DNA of 19,790 nt from Candidatus Bipolaricaulota bacterium (GCA_030612485.1 JAUWNS010000023.1:1-19790); one strand, 5' to 3'; positions 6,667 to 14,920 are shown, counted from the stretch's first letter. Notes: generated by a model not told the origin, from the sequence alone. Numbers and translations are program-made.

Positions 6667-7461
6667 CCCTCCTTCTCTGAGAGAAACAGGACCGATCACG
6701 GGGAGCACGGCCCGCCGTCCCGCACCGTCTTGGATCACCTCAAAGGGCATTCCGTAGGCTCTCTCAAGGTTGCCCGGTGTGACAGCCTCCGCGGGAGGGC
6801 CTTCCATGATCACTCTTCCGTTCGCGAGGAAGATCACCCAATCCGCATAGAGCAAGGCGTTGTTGGGGGTGTGCGAGGAGACGACCGCGGTGAAGCCGTC
6901 GGTGGCGAGTCGGGTCACATTCCTCAGTATCCGGTGTTGATAGGCAGGATCGAGATGCGCATCAGGCTCATCCATCAGCAGGTAGCGCGCTCCTTGTGCC
7001 AGGCCGCGGGCGATCAAGGCGAGCCGGCGCTCCCCACCGCTTGTCGCGGTGTAGGGGCGGTTTCGCAATGCCCACAAACCCACTGATTCGAGAGCCCTCT
7101 CGGCTGCGCTCCAGTCCGCCGCGGTGGGACGGGAGAGGAATCCCATGTGCGGGGCGCGGCCCATCAGCGCTACTTCCCATACCGTGTAGGCAAAGACAGG
7201 TTCGTGGATCTGCGGAACGTAGCCGAGGGCGCGTGCCCTCTCTCGTGAATGGAGGAGGCCGATCGGGGTTCCATCGACGGTGACCTCACCGGCGGTCACA
7301 CCTCTCACCCCGCAGAGACACTCAAGGAGGGTCGTCTTACCGCTTCCATTCGCCCCAAGGATGAAGGTCACCTTCCCCTGGGGGATATAGAGAGAGAGCT
7401 CGTGCAGGACCGGTTGACCTGGGAGGTACGCATAAGCGAGGTCACGCGCCCGTAGGGTCAT
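6628..7461 (-). CDS. ABC transporter ATPase of the FecE/BtuD type
   Basis: 277 residues. Walker A GANGSGKT (36-43), Q-loop Gln84 in YVPQ, signature TSGGERR (140-146, a variant of LSGGQ), Walker B YLLMDEPDAHLD (Asp164, Glu165) and switch His197 in SSHTP. It powers the FecCD permease encoded just upstream. Start at 7461 by ATGA overlap with the permease stop; the open frame further upstream is only an antisense-like extension through the permease gene. The last residues, QEKAYASRKDVK (266-277), are read from the mosaic repeat at 6434-6666, so the natural C-terminus has been replaced or extended; the catalytic core is untouched. Substrate class (iron chelate, heme or corrinoid) is inferred from the operon. 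Confidence 0.93.
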   Translation of the reverse strand: MTLRARDLAYAYLPGQPVLHELSLYIPQGKVTFILGANGSGKTTLLECLCGVRGVTAGEVTVDGTPIGLLHSRERARALGYVPQIHEPVFAYTVWEVALMGRAPHMGFLSRPTAADWSAAERALESVGLWALRNRPYTATSGGERRLALIARGLAQGARYLLMDEPDAHLDPAYQHRILRNVTRLATDGFTAVVSSHTPNNALLYADWVIFLANGRVIMEGPPAEAVTPGNLERAYGMPFEVIQDGAGRRAVLPVIGPVSLREGGQEKAYASRKDVK

Positions 7462-8438
7462 CGCCACCCTCCCTGCCTCTCGCGCATGGCGCGCATGAAG
7501 AGCAAGAGGAAGACCGGTACCCCGATGAGCCCGCTCAGGATACCCAACGGGATCTCGGTCGGGAGGGCGGTGCGGGAGATGGTGTCGAGGATGATGAGGA
7601 CGACGGCGCCGAGAGCGATAGAAGCCGGAACGAGGCGGGCGTGGTCCGGCCCAACCAGCGCACGAGCGGCGTGAGGGACGATCAGCCCGACCCAGCCGAT
7701 AATCCCGCTCGTTGCTACCGATGCAGCAACGAGGAGTGTCCCAATAAGGATCACCCCCAGGCGGAACCGCTTGACGTTCAGCCCAAGCGAGAGAGCTTCG
7801 GTCTCGTTCAGGGTTAGGAGGTTCAACCGCCAGCGGGTGATGAGGAAGAAGGAGAGCCCCACTCCGGTGATTGCGAGGAGTGGCCACAGGTCGACCCAGC
7901 GTGTGCCGGAGAGTCCCCCCAATAGCCAGTAGGTGATCGCAGGGAGAGAATCGAGTGGGTCGGCAACGTACTTGATCAGCCCGAGGAGCGCGTTGAAGAA
8001 CGCGCCAACCAGAACCCCTGTTACCACAAGGACCAACAGGGATGTGCCGAATTGCCGTCCGACCATCCATACGAGGAATATGGCGAGGATCCCAAACGCG
8101 AAGGCAAGGGGCTGAACGAGGAGAGGATTGTTCGAAATGAGGAACGCCAGCGCTGCGCCGAAGGCCGCCCCAGAACTCACCCCGAGGATGCGAGGCGCAA
8201 CGAGCGGGTTTCGGAAGAGTCCCTGGAAGACTGCTCCGCTGACAGCGAGGTTCGCTCCGATGCAGGCAGCCGCCAGGATCCTTGGGAGCCGTACCCGCAG
8301 GATCAATGCCCTGATGGTACTAGGTACTCCTGCGGTCCCGAAAAGGGCTCCGAAGACCTCACCAGGAGCTATCCGGTAGCGTCCGAGCATGAGAGCGGTG
8401 AGGCTGAGCCCCACAGGGAGAAGGAGAAGGGCCCACAC
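7458..8438 (-). CDS. FecCD-family ABC transporter permease (BtuC/FecCD type)
   Basis: 326 residues and about ten hydrophobic segments, normal for BtuC-type permeases that carry iron-siderophore, heme or vitamin B12 as homodimers. The family motif SGIIGWVGLIVPHAAR is present, as are the N-terminal pattern RLPRILAAACIGANLAVSGA and the C-terminal PTEIPLGILSGLIGVPVFL. The start is GTG at 8438, with GGAG 7 bases upstream; it follows the binding-protein gene by 20 bp. The stop overlaps the ATPase start (ATGA). It is the membrane channel of the three-part importer. Confidence 0.95.
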   Translation of the reverse strand: MWALLLLPVGLSLTALMLGRYRIAPGEVFGALFGTAGVPSTIRALILRVRLPRILAAACIGANLAVSGAVFQGLFRNPLVAPRILGVSSGAAFGAALAFLISNNPLLVQPLAFAFGILAIFLVWMVGRQFGTSLLVLVVTGVLVGAFFNALLGLIKYVADPLDSLPAITYWLLGGLSGTRWVDLWPLLAITGVGLSFFLITRWRLNLLTLNETEALSLGLNVKRFRLGVILIGTLLVAASVATSGIIGWVGLIVPHAARALVGPDHARLVPASIALGAVVLIILDTISRTALPTEIPLGILSGLIGVPVFLLLFMRAMRERQGGWR

Positions 8439-8458
8439 CCATCCGCTCCGCCTAGGTT

Positions 8459-9499
8459 TTATTTCCCCAGTAATCGTGCGACCTCCTCGTCGCTCAGCTG
8501 GTAGTCGTAGAACGTGCCATAAAAATCACGCACTTCCTCTTCGAGATCGAAAGCAACTTCCTCTGGATACAATCTCTCTGCGAGCCAGAGGATTCCTAAG
8601 ATGGAATCAGGGACCGGAGTGTCCCAGGCGGCGGCGAGTCCGGGCATCTTGTATACCCGACCATTCTGCACCGCTGGAATCGCTTGCCAATCAGGGGCGT
8701 GTAGGATCCCTTCCGGGTCCAGTCCGCCGTAGGTAGTGATGACGATGACATCTGGTTCCCAAACAAGAACCTGTTCCAAGTTTACGTTGTTCCAGTACCC
8801 GACTAACCCCTGGCTGACAGAGATGCCTCCCGCTGCAGCGAGCATCAGACTCTGATACATGTCGCCGCTCGCCGCGCGTAACGGGTCGCTTCCACAGAAG
8901 TAGACGCGCAATCGCTGATCCGCAAGGATTGCAGCGGTCTGAGTTCTGACTTGGTCCAGGACACGATCGCTGGTATCGGCAAAGGCCTCGGCGCGTGCGG
9001 TCGTCTCAGGACCGAGTGCAGTGCCAGTGAGGAGCATCGCCTCTTTGATCGCTTCGGGAGTCTCAGCGGTGTACTGAAGAGCAGGTATGCCAAGCTCAGC
9101 GAACGTGGCAGCGAGGTTCCCGTGCTTGACCGGGTTTGTGAGGACAAGATCGGGCTTTTTCGCTACGATCTCCTCCAAGTTCGGGGTGCCGAAGGAGAGC
9201 TTCTCCGCCAGGTTCGGCTCGATCCGGTGGAGGGCCTCCGACGCCTGCGAGATCCCCCGGATCTGCACGTACCAGGCGTTGACGATCCGATCTCCCGCAC
9301 CGAGGGCGTAGACGTAGTAGGTCGCGATCCCGTATGCGCTCACGATCCGTTCGACTGGTTGCGGAACATCGATGATCCGACCGGTCTGATCGACGACGCG
9401 GAGAATATCTTGGGCGGCTATCGCGCTAGCGCTCATGATGAGAATAAAGGCCGTGATGGCTGCGAACAGAGCCCCTTGCTTCAAGAATCGTGAGTTCAT
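8459..9499 (-). CDS. Periplasmic binding protein of an iron/heme/corrinoid ABC importer (FecB/BtuF type)
   Basis: 346 residues with an N-terminal signal peptide (basic MNSRFLKQ, a hydrophobic core and cleavage near AIAA-QD at ~29). The mature protein has the Peripla_BP_2 pattern: VVDQTGRIIDVPQPVERIVS, then NLEEIVAKKPDLVLT, then WEPDVIVITTYGG and AVQNGRVYKMPG. The C-terminal ILWLAERLYPEEV...FYGTFYDYQLSDEE resembles anaerobe iron/corrinoid binding proteins. No lipobox Cys is seen, so it is soluble or anchored by an uncleaved helix. It delivers substrate to the permease encoded next. ATG at 9499 has AAGGAG at good distance and lies 12 bp after the PadR gene. Confidence 0.93.
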   Translation of the reverse strand: MNSRFLKQGALFAAITAFILIMSASAIAAQDILRVVDQTGRIIDVPQPVERIVSAYGIATYYVYALGAGDRIVNAWYVQIRGISQASEALHRIEPNLAEKLSFGTPNLEEIVAKKPDLVLTNPVKHGNLAATFAELGIPALQYTAETPEAIKEAMLLTGTALGPETTARAEAFADTSDRVLDQVRTQTAAILADQRLRVYFCGSDPLRAASGDMYQSLMLAAAGGISVSQGLVGYWNNVNLEQVLVWEPDVIVITTYGGLDPEGILHAPDWQAIPAVQNGRVYKMPGLAAAWDTPVPDSILGILWLAERLYPEEVAFDLEEEVRDFYGTFYDYQLSDEEVARLLGK

Positions 9500-9511
9500 A
9501 CTGGTCTCCTT

Positions 9512-10048
9512 TTACCCTTTTGGCGTTAGCCCGTTATGGCACTCGGAGAGCCACTTAATGGCGCTCTCCACCTGTCCCAGCCGGAATCGGAGTGCGAGGC
9601 GTCCGAGAGCCTCATCCTCTGTTATAAGGCTTCCCCGGCGGGCGAGCCGGTTGTGCAGCCGTTCAAGCGTAGCAGCCTCGGCCTCGATCAGCGCGGCGAT
9701 CCGATCAGGGGCCAGCCGACGGAGGAAGTAGAGCTTTGCCAGGAGCTCCACGCGGGCATCGCGCAGGTGACGCACCGGTGCCGTGACCCAACCCAAGAAA
9801 GCTTCCTCTCCTTGAGCAGTGACAGCGTAGATCTTGCGGGGAGGACGGTTCTCTGGCTGTTCCCGTCGGACTGAAAGGAGGTCCTCCTCCTCCAAGCGGT
9901 GAAGGACGGAGTAGAGCTGGCTCGTGGCGATATGCCAGATGGGGCCGAGGGCGCTTGCGAGACGGCGACGAAGTTCATACCCATGCAGCTCCCCCTCCAT
10001 GAGGCTCCCAAGGACGGCGTACTGCGCTGGAAATCGCTCGATCGACAT
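9512..10048 (-). CDS. PadR family transcriptional regulator
   Basis: 178 residues. Residues ~8-95 are the PadR winged helix (AVLGSLMEGELHGYELRRRL; the recognition segment WHIATSQLYSVLHRLEEEDL; wing PENRPPRKIYAVTAQGEEAF). Residues ~100-178 are the helical dimerisation domain of the Vir-type PadR subclass. PadR proteins are usually repressors released by a small molecule. It is first in the operon with the FecCD-type importer, 12 bp from the binding-protein gene, so it probably controls its own operon and perhaps the MMPL gene upstream. ATG at 10048 has AAGGAG. PadR is an unusual choice for an iron or corrinoid importer; Fur- or riboswitch-type control would be more expected. Confidence 0.93.
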   Translation of the reverse strand: MSIERFPAQYAVLGSLMEGELHGYELRRRLASALGPIWHIATSQLYSVLHRLEEEDLLSVRREQPENRPPRKIYAVTAQGEEAFLGWVTAPVRHLRDARVELLAKLYFLRRLAPDRIAALIEAEAATLERLHNRLARRGSLITEDEALGRLALRFRLGQVESAIKWLSECHNGLTPKG

Positions 10049-10077
10049 TCTTTCTCCTTACTGGAATATTACAATAG

Positions 10078-10106
10078 AGAATAGTCAAGAAGAGCGGTCT
10101 TTTCAA
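10078..10106 (-). promoter_or_regulatory. Promoter of the padR-ABC importer operon
   Basis: On the minus strand TTGAAA (10106-10101), a 17-base spacer and TATTCT (10083-10078), about 30 bases before the PadR start. The AT-rich stretch between the -10 box and the gene (actggaatattacaatag) contains the palindrome aatatt and is the natural place for a PadR operator, but I see no clear ATGT-N8-ACAT-like site. Confidence 0.45.
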
Positions 10107-10195
10107 CTGAGGGTGTGCCCGCTTACGCGTTGGAAAGTGGGTACAATGAAACAATCCTGCTGTTTGGGGCGCCTTGCGACTAACCCATTACTGCT

Positions 10196-12490
10196 CTACA
10201 AGGTCTCATCCTTCTTCCGCGTAGAGCGGCTGAGGAACTTCGGCTGCCAGTGGATGAGAATGGCCGGGATGATCGAAATGGCAGAGACCGAGCTGACCAC
10301 CATGGTCAGAGCAATCTGCAACCCGAAGAAGCGGATCCCTTTGAATGAAGCAAAAACGAGGATCCCAAAGCCGAGGGCCACGGTGAGCGCATTGTAGGTG
10401 ATCCCCCGTCCTGTAGTGCGAACTGTCGCCTGCATCGCTCGGTTCGCATCGGTATCGATACGGTATTCATGGCGGAAACGGGAGATGAAGTGAATCGAAT
10501 AATCCACACCGATCCCAATGGCGATGGTGGAGACCATCAACGTCATGATGTTGAGCGATATCCCGGCGTAGGCCATGAGACCGAAGTTGACTGCCACCGT
10601 CAGAATCAGGGGGATCAGTGCGATCAGTCCGGCGACGATCGATCCCATGAGGAGCATTACGATAAGGCCGACTGCGCTCATCGTCGTTGCCAGCCCCACG
10701 AACTGGCTCGCCATCATCCGCGTCATCATCCGATCCATCAAGATCGTCATCCCCACCATCCGCGCCTGCACCTGCCCGGTGAAGTTCTCATCCAAGTAGG
10801 TCTGAATCCTCCGCGACATTTCGGAGATATCCTTGGTGGACGTCATCTTGTACATCCCCGTGATCGTGCCGGCGGAGAAATCGCCGAGCGCCATATCTCC
10901 CAGCTTCCCACCCTGGAAGGTAAACAGGAGGAGAAGCTGCGATACGAGGCTACGATCCTCGGGGATGATGTAGTAGGAGGGGTCGTCGGAGTGGAACTTC
11001 TGGTTCATCTCCCGCACGAGGCTGGTCAGCGAGATCGTCTTGCTGACTCCTTCCGTTCTTAGGTGTTCTTCCAACTCAACCATCTTCTTGAGCACCTGTG
11101 GGTCTTTCAGCCCATCGCGCAGTCCGGTTTCGATCTCGATCGTCACCTGCATAGAACCGGCAAAGTGCTGATCGGAGAGGTTCATGATCTGGATCGCGGG
11201 GTGATCCTCCCCCAGCATCTCCTTGTTGGAGGTCTCAACCTGGAGGAACGGAAACCCGGCGAGCATTGCAGCGAGAATGATCACCGCGCCGATCAGCACC
11301 GCACGACGATAACGGATGACCAACCGCTCGAATACCAGCAGGACACGTGTCAGTGGGCGAAGCCCCCGCTCCTTACGCCGCGCTTTCGGTAGCTTCAGAA
11401 GCGATAGCACAGCCGGGATCATCACCAGTGACAACACCATTGCCGCAATCACGCCGACGGCTGCGATTACACCAAGGTGCTTCTGCGGGATGAAGAACGA
11501 ACTCAATAGCGATAGGAACCCTGCCGCGGTGGTGAGCGACGTCATGATAACAGGCCCCTTCATTTCATCCATCGTGTTGAGGATCGTCTCACGCTTGGGG
11601 AGGCCTTTCTCTGCTTCTTCCCGGTAGCGGTTGAGGACGTGGATCCCGTCCGCAATGCCGATTGCAAGGAGCATAACTGGGGCAATGAACGACACGATTG
11701 TCACCGGAAAGCCGACGATCGACATCGCGCCGAGCGTCATCAACACCGAGAGAACTACTATCGTTAATGGGAGCAATACCCCGCGCAGGTTCATGAAGCT
11801 GAAGAAGAGGACCGTGACGATCATCAGGACTGTCAAGGGAAAGAGGACCGACATATCATGCCCCATCTCCTCGCTCATCAGCGCGTCGATGTAAGCATCG
11901 CCGTAGATGTAGATCTGATCGGTTCCCTCGTTGAACGGGTCGATGATCTTTACGATCTCTTTGGTGATCGCCGTTTCGTCTGCGCCGACCTTCAGTTCAA
12001 TCGAGATCGCCCCTGCTCTTCCGTCGGAGGAGATGATACTGTCATGTAGCATCCGGCTTCCCATGAGGCCTTCACGGAATGCGGCCATCGCCTGATCGGT
12101 CGTGGGGACCTCGCCGCTTGGCGCTGCCGAACGAACATTCAACGCCGTCTCCGTTCCTGTGATGATCTGCGCAGAGAGCGGACTCGACACCGACTTTACA
12201 CCAGGGATCGCATCGAACTCCTCCTCCAGCGTTTTGATCTTTGCGAGGGTCTCCTCATTGAAGATTCCCTCGTCGTTGAGGACCATGACAAAAATACCGA
12301 ACGTACGGCCGTAACGTTCTTCCGCCTGATCCATCAGTTGGATGATCGGATCGTCCTTGCTCATGAACTTACTGAAATCCGTTTCAGTCTTCAGGTTCGG
12401 GATAGCGGCCATCAGGCCGATGGTGACGAGTAGGACCAGCCCGATCGTCCAAAGCGGATGATCGACGACCCATGCGAACAGTTTCTTCAC
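10196..12490 (-). CDS. MMPL/RND superfamily exporter
   Basis: 764 residues with the two-fold RND layout: one helix, a large extracytoplasmic domain (~35-200), a block of five helices, then again a helix, a second large domain and five helices. Each half carries an SSD/MMPL motif: AIGIADGIHVLNRYREE in the first, and IGIGVDYSIHFISRFRHE in the second. The Asp residues lie in the proton path typical of RND transporters. Such proteins export lipids or hydrophobic compounds, or help outer-membrane biogenesis; the substrate is unknown. The start is taken as GTG at 12490, because AAGGAG lies 9 bases upstream and the preceding frame ends TAGTG; the in-frame TTG at 12499 abuts the Shine-Dalgarno. The upstream partner gene is truncated by repeat copy C. 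Confidence 0.93.
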   Translation of the reverse strand: MKKLFAWVVDHPLWTIGLVLLVTIGLMAAIPNLKTETDFSKFMSKDDPIIQLMDQAEERYGRTFGIFVMVLNDEGIFNEETLAKIKTLEEEFDAIPGVKSVSSPLSAQIITGTETALNVRSAAPSGEVPTTDQAMAAFREGLMGSRMLHDSIISSDGRAGAISIELKVGADETAITKEIVKIIDPFNEGTDQIYIYGDAYIDALMSEEMGHDMSVLFPLTVLMIVTVLFFSFMNLRGVLLPLTIVVLSVLMTLGAMSIVGFPVTIVSFIAPVMLLAIGIADGIHVLNRYREEAEKGLPKRETILNTMDEMKGPVIMTSLTTAAGFLSLLSSFFIPQKHLGVIAAVGVIAAMVLSLVMIPAVLSLLKLPKARRKERGLRPLTRVLLVFERLVIRYRRAVLIGAVIILAAMLAGFPFLQVETSNKEMLGEDHPAIQIMNLSDQHFAGSMQVTIEIETGLRDGLKDPQVLKKMVELEEHLRTEGVSKTISLTSLVREMNQKFHSDDPSYYIIPEDRSLVSQLLLLFTFQGGKLGDMALGDFSAGTITGMYKMTSTKDISEMSRRIQTYLDENFTGQVQARMVGMTILMDRMMTRMMASQFVGLATTMSAVGLIVMLLMGSIVAGLIALIPLILTVAVNFGLMAYAGISLNIMTLMVSTIAIGIGVDYSIHFISRFRHEYRIDTDANRAMQATVRTTGRGITYNALTVALGFGILVFASFKGIRFFGLQIALTMVVSSVSAISIIPAILIHWQPKFLSRSTRKKDETL

Positions 12491-12681
12491 TACAACCAAC
12501 TCCTTCGGATGTACAACGCCGCGAGAGGACCGGGACTCCCAAACTGCCGCAGCACGCCGTATTCGTCTACGAATGCATTGACCGTGGTCAGCGTGCGCAA
12601 ACCGATTCCTGCAAGCTCTGCGACCCAGTTCTGCAAGGCCTTCTGCGAATCGTCGTACAATCCATCATTAAAATCAAGGCT
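12490..12681 (-). pseudogene. 3' remnant of the gene that preceded the MMPL gene
   Basis: An open frame of about 60 codons (NDGLYDDSQKALQNWVAE, then LAGIGLRTLTTVNAFVDEYG, ending ALYIRRSWL) stops at TAG, whose last base is the first of the MMPL GTG start. A one-base stop/start overlap like this is a mark of a real coupled operon gene. Going upstream, the frame runs directly into repeat copy C at 12682 and no start codon with a ribosome site is found, so the 5' part is lost. The protein family is not recognised. A chance open frame cannot be excluded, but the exact junction argues against it. Confidence 0.5.
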
Positions 12682-12950
12682 CTTTCTCGTTTCGAGTGGG
12701 TAACTGAAGAAAAATGGTGAAGTGCCAAAACTCTCGCAGAGGTACAGAGTTGTTTCACCACGAAGGACACGAAGAGCACGAAGGAGAACAAAGCACTCGC
12801 TCCTGCTCTTAAGCTTGCTGACATTGAAATTCATCAAGAGTCCGGTCTTCGCTCTCACTAGCTCATCGAATTCCATTCTTCGTGGTGAATTCTTTCTGAC
12901 CTCCGGTCTTGCTTCGCAACCGGCATCCGTCCCGTGCGAACCAAAATCAG
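12682..12950. mobile_element. MITE-like element, copy C (right end degraded)
   Basis: It starts CTTTCTCGTTTCGAGTGGGT at 12682 and follows copies A and B through the arm actctcgcagaggtacag and the cacgaagga 9-mers (12758-12784). The right arm (attcttcgtggtgaattc, then ccggtcttgcttcgcaaccg) is present, but the terminal inverted repeat is missing after about 12950, so this copy is probably immobile. It lies directly upstream of, and seems to have cut, the gene before the MMPL gene. Confidence 0.6.
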
Positions 12951-13056
12951 GATCGCCGGAGTCATAGCTTTACGAGCACCACGAATAGTGCTTTGCTTGG
13001 TAGGCGGGCAGTCTCGATTCCTTGCAGGGTTCTACGGGGATGCGCAAAATGGAGAC

Positions 13057-13259
13057 ATGGATCGATCAGGGATACGCGAACGGCTCGTCCAGGTTAGTGC
13101 GGAGCACCTAGCTGATTCTCTTCTTGCTCTGGCAAAGCGGATAGATGAGGTGGGCGATGACCATCTTGGGGTGCGCTACCTGAAGAAGCTCGACGCCCTG
13201 GGCCCAAGAGTCGACGACTGGCGTGATTTCCCGCCGCACGAGAGTTACAAGGAGGAGCG
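13057..13259 (+). pseudogene. Remnant of an uncharacterised protein gene, probably internally deleted
   Basis: From ATG 13057 a frame encodes MDRSGIRERLVQVSAEHLAD, then SLLALAKRIDEV, and later YLKKLDALGPRVDDWRDFPP followed by HESYKEER. The first part resembles the 'xLsxeeLadlLlelAxxdpev' repeat start and the second the C-terminal 'LxxL..rvxDWxxxxPHexY' of SWIM-finger/DUF6880-like proteins, from memory. Only ~65 codons separate the ends, where several hundred would be normal, so an internal deletion is inferred. The frame then overlaps the nitroreductase gene. The family call is weak. Confidence 0.3.
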
Positions 13260-13883
13260 ATGTCATCCGATAGAGAACCGCAGGTACTTCAGGCCATTCA
13301 AAATCGTCAGAGTTCACGCAAGTTCTCGAACACCCCGGTCTCCAGAGCGTCCGTCCGGCGAATCCTCGATGCGGCTCGTCTAGCCCCGTCGGGCGCCAAT
13401 CAGCAACCATGGCGCTTCGTCGTCATCGACGACTTGAACGTTAAACGCGATCTCCGATCGTGCTGCGAGGCGGCTGAGGCGAGTTATCACGAGAATGTAC
13501 GAGGCGATCTCCGCGCTTGGTTCGACGCACACTCGATCACATCCAGCAAACCATTTCTCGAAGACGCCCCTGTGCTGATCGCGACCTTCTTCGACAGTAA
13601 TGCACCCTATCCGATCCCCTCGGTCTGGATCGCCATTACCCACATGCTCCTGCAAATCACTGAAGAGGCGCTGTACTCCTTGCCATATACTCCGTCAGGC
13701 GCGAAATTGGGCTCGCTGCTCGGTCTTCCGGAACACTATCAGCTTGCAGCGGTTCTTCCCATTGGATATGCAGACCAACCTCCCCGTCAACCCCGTCTCC
13801 CTCTTTCCTCGATCGTCTCACTCAACCGATTCGGAAAACCATTTCCAGAAAAGCGAGAAATTGAGAGATCGGGAGATTGTTAA
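13260..13883 (+). CDS. Nitroreductase family flavoprotein
   Basis: 207 residues. The N-terminus has the FMN-binding pattern [11 protein letters not shown] (12-22) and [16 protein letters not shown] (41-56); the middle has [20 protein letters not shown] and the C-terminal part [24 protein letters not shown]. These proteins bind FMN and use NAD(P)H to reduce nitro compounds, quinones or unsaturated carbonyls; the natural substrate is unknown. ATG at 13260 is supported by AAGGAGG just upstream. The last ~12 residues (roughly [11 protein letters not shown]) are read from the palindromic repeat at 13850-13917, past the normal family end. The gene converges on, and overlaps by 66 bp, the methyltransferase gene. 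Confidence 0.9.
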   Translation: MSSDREPQVLQAIQNRQSSRKFSNTPVSRASVRRILDAARLAPSGANQQPWRFVVIDDLNVKRDLRSCCEAAEASYHENVRGDLRAWFDAHSITSSKPFLEDAPVLIATFFDSNAPYPIPSVWIAITHMLLQITEEALYSLPYTPSGAKLGSLLGLPEHYQLAAVLPIGYADQPPRQPRLPLSSIVSLNRFGKPFPEKREIERSGDC

Positions 13884-14690
13884 ATCACTCAATCTCTCAC
13901 TCACTAAATCACTCAACCCTGCTTTCACCGCACGGGTGGCGATGAACGAGGAAATGTAGTTTGAGATCAACTCACCAGGGAAGATATCCTCATAGAAACC
14001 GGAGATCACGAATCCGGCCTTGATCTGCCCTCCGATCTGTTCTCCCAGGGTATGGCCGAAATCGAGTGCTGAGTCCTCCCCGTAGTAGTAGTGCCGTTCT
14101 TCCTCTGTAAGACTCGTTAGATCGGAGTAGGGGAGCGTGAACCTTACTTGTAGGATTCCTTCCTTCTCCTTCTCCGGGTCGAATAGGTAAAGGAGTGGAT
14201 TGTTGAATCCCGCCAACAATATCCCACCGTGTCGCAATACGCGGAATGCCTCGTTCCAGACCGGTTGAATCTCGGGGACGAAGCAGTTGGAGACGGGGTG
14301 GACGATTAGATCGAACGATTCATCAGGAAAGACGGATAGGTCGCGCATGTCACCCTCGATGGTGGCTATGGCAAGATCATCCCTCTCCGCGACGAGCAGA
14401 TCCTGCGCTAGTTGTTTCGGCGAGTTATCGAAGACGGTGACGTTCGCTCCGGCTGCGGCAAGGATCGGACCTTGCTGTCCGCCGCCCGAAGCAAGGCAAA
14501 GAACATCGCACCCCAAAAGCTCCTTTGGGAACCAGGATCTCGGCACGGGTTTCGTGGGAGTCAGGATAATCTCCCACTCTCCTTGTCGCGCAGCTGAGAC
14601 CGCCTCCGGGCCGACCGGAAGGGTCCATTGGTTCCCTTTCTCGACTTCCTTATCCCATGCACAGCGGTTGAACGCCCGTATATCGTCCAT
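13818..14690 (-). CDS. Class I SAM-dependent methyltransferase
   Basis: 290 residues. Motif [13 protein letters not shown] (64-75), acidic loop VTVFDNS (84-90), [10 protein letters not shown] (112-121) and the post-I region [16 protein letters not shown] show the Rossmann methyltransferase fold that binds S-adenosylmethionine. Substrate unknown. ATG at 14690 is chosen because AGGAGG sits 6 bases upstream; the open frame continues further but with no ribosome site. Related proteins end at about '[11 protein letters not shown]' (~257). The remaining 33 residues are repeat-derived and then run antisense to the end of the nitroreductase gene, so the original stop appears lost. The catalytic part is intact. 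Confidence 0.88.
   Translation of the reverse strand: MDDIRAFNRCAWDKEVEKGNQWTLPVGPEAVSAARQGEWEIILTPTKPVPRSWFPKELLGCDVLCLASGGGQQGPILAAAGANVTVFDNSPKQLAQDLLVAERDDLAIATIEGDMRDLSVFPDESFDLIVHPVSNCFVPEIQPVWNEAFRVLRHGGILLAGFNNPLLYLFDPEKEKEGILQVRFTLPYSDLTSLTEEERHYYYGEDSALDFGHTLGEQIGGQIKAGFVISGFYEDIFPGELISNYISSFIATRAVKAGLSDLVSERLSDLTISRSLNFSLFWKWFSESVE
13850..13917. repeat. Palindromic 'gagtgattt' repeat inside two convergent gene ends
   Basis: It reads gcgagaaattgagagatcgg and, further on, aaatcactcaatctctcact plus a second aaatcactcaa. The reverse complement resembles 1370-1438, including the tail '...ctcaatttctc(a/g)ct'. Both convergent genes, nitroreductase (+) and methyltransferase (-), end within or beyond it, so it has lengthened both proteins. 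Confidence 0.5.
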
Positions 14691-14714
14691 CACCATCCTC
14701 CTTTGTGGATACGG

Positions 14715-14744
14715 ACTATATCGGAATGACGCAAGCCAGGGCAA
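14715..14744 (-). promoter_or_regulatory. Candidate promoter for the methyltransferase gene
   Basis: On the minus strand TTGCCC (14744-14739), an 18-base spacer and TATAGT (14720-14715), 24 bases before the ATG at 14690. The -10 box is good; the -35 box matches at 4 of 6. Confidence 0.4.
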
Positions 14745-14801
14745 CTGCATGGAATCCCGACACATAGGAAATCGCAAGACCACGATAATCGGGTCAAAGC
14801 C

Positions 14802-14920
14802 ATGAGTTTTACGAACAAAAAACAACTAATCGGCAGTATCACAGGCGATCTCTCCACAAGGCGGTATTGGAAGGGTGAATTCTTGAATTCCTCGGAAGAT
14901 CAATTCGAAGAGAAGATCCA
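14802..14920 (+). pseudogene. Fragment of a duplicated methyltransferase gene (3' part)
   Basis: 14802-14895 closely matches 17821-17913 in the methyltransferase gene at 17250-18002: atgagtt(t/c)(t/a)(a/t)(c/t)gaacaaaa, then caactaatcg, then acaagg(c/t)ggta(t/c)tggaag and gaattcttgaat. One extra A in the A-run shifts the frame; in the shifted frame it reads [20 protein letters not shown], against KQLIACITDDLYTRWYWKDE in the other gene. Similarity fades by about 14920. The rest of the gene's 3' end reappears at 15910, beyond the metallo-beta-lactamase-fold gene. It is a dead remnant. Confidence 0.65.

Noticed and set aside
6628..8070. A 480-codon open frame extending the ATPase gene upstream through the permease region
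   Set aside because: The part above 7461 is in another phase over the clear FecCD permease gene and is composed of low-complexity Arg/Pro/His sequence; the ATPase begins at the ATGA overlap.
12497..12499. TTG as start of the MMPL gene
   Set aside because: It touches the Shine-Dalgarno with no spacing; GTG at 12490 has proper spacing and the TAGTG overlap.
14691..14825. N-terminal extension of the first methyltransferase
   Set aside because: The extension covers its likely promoter and has no ribosome site; AGGAGG lies just before 14690.
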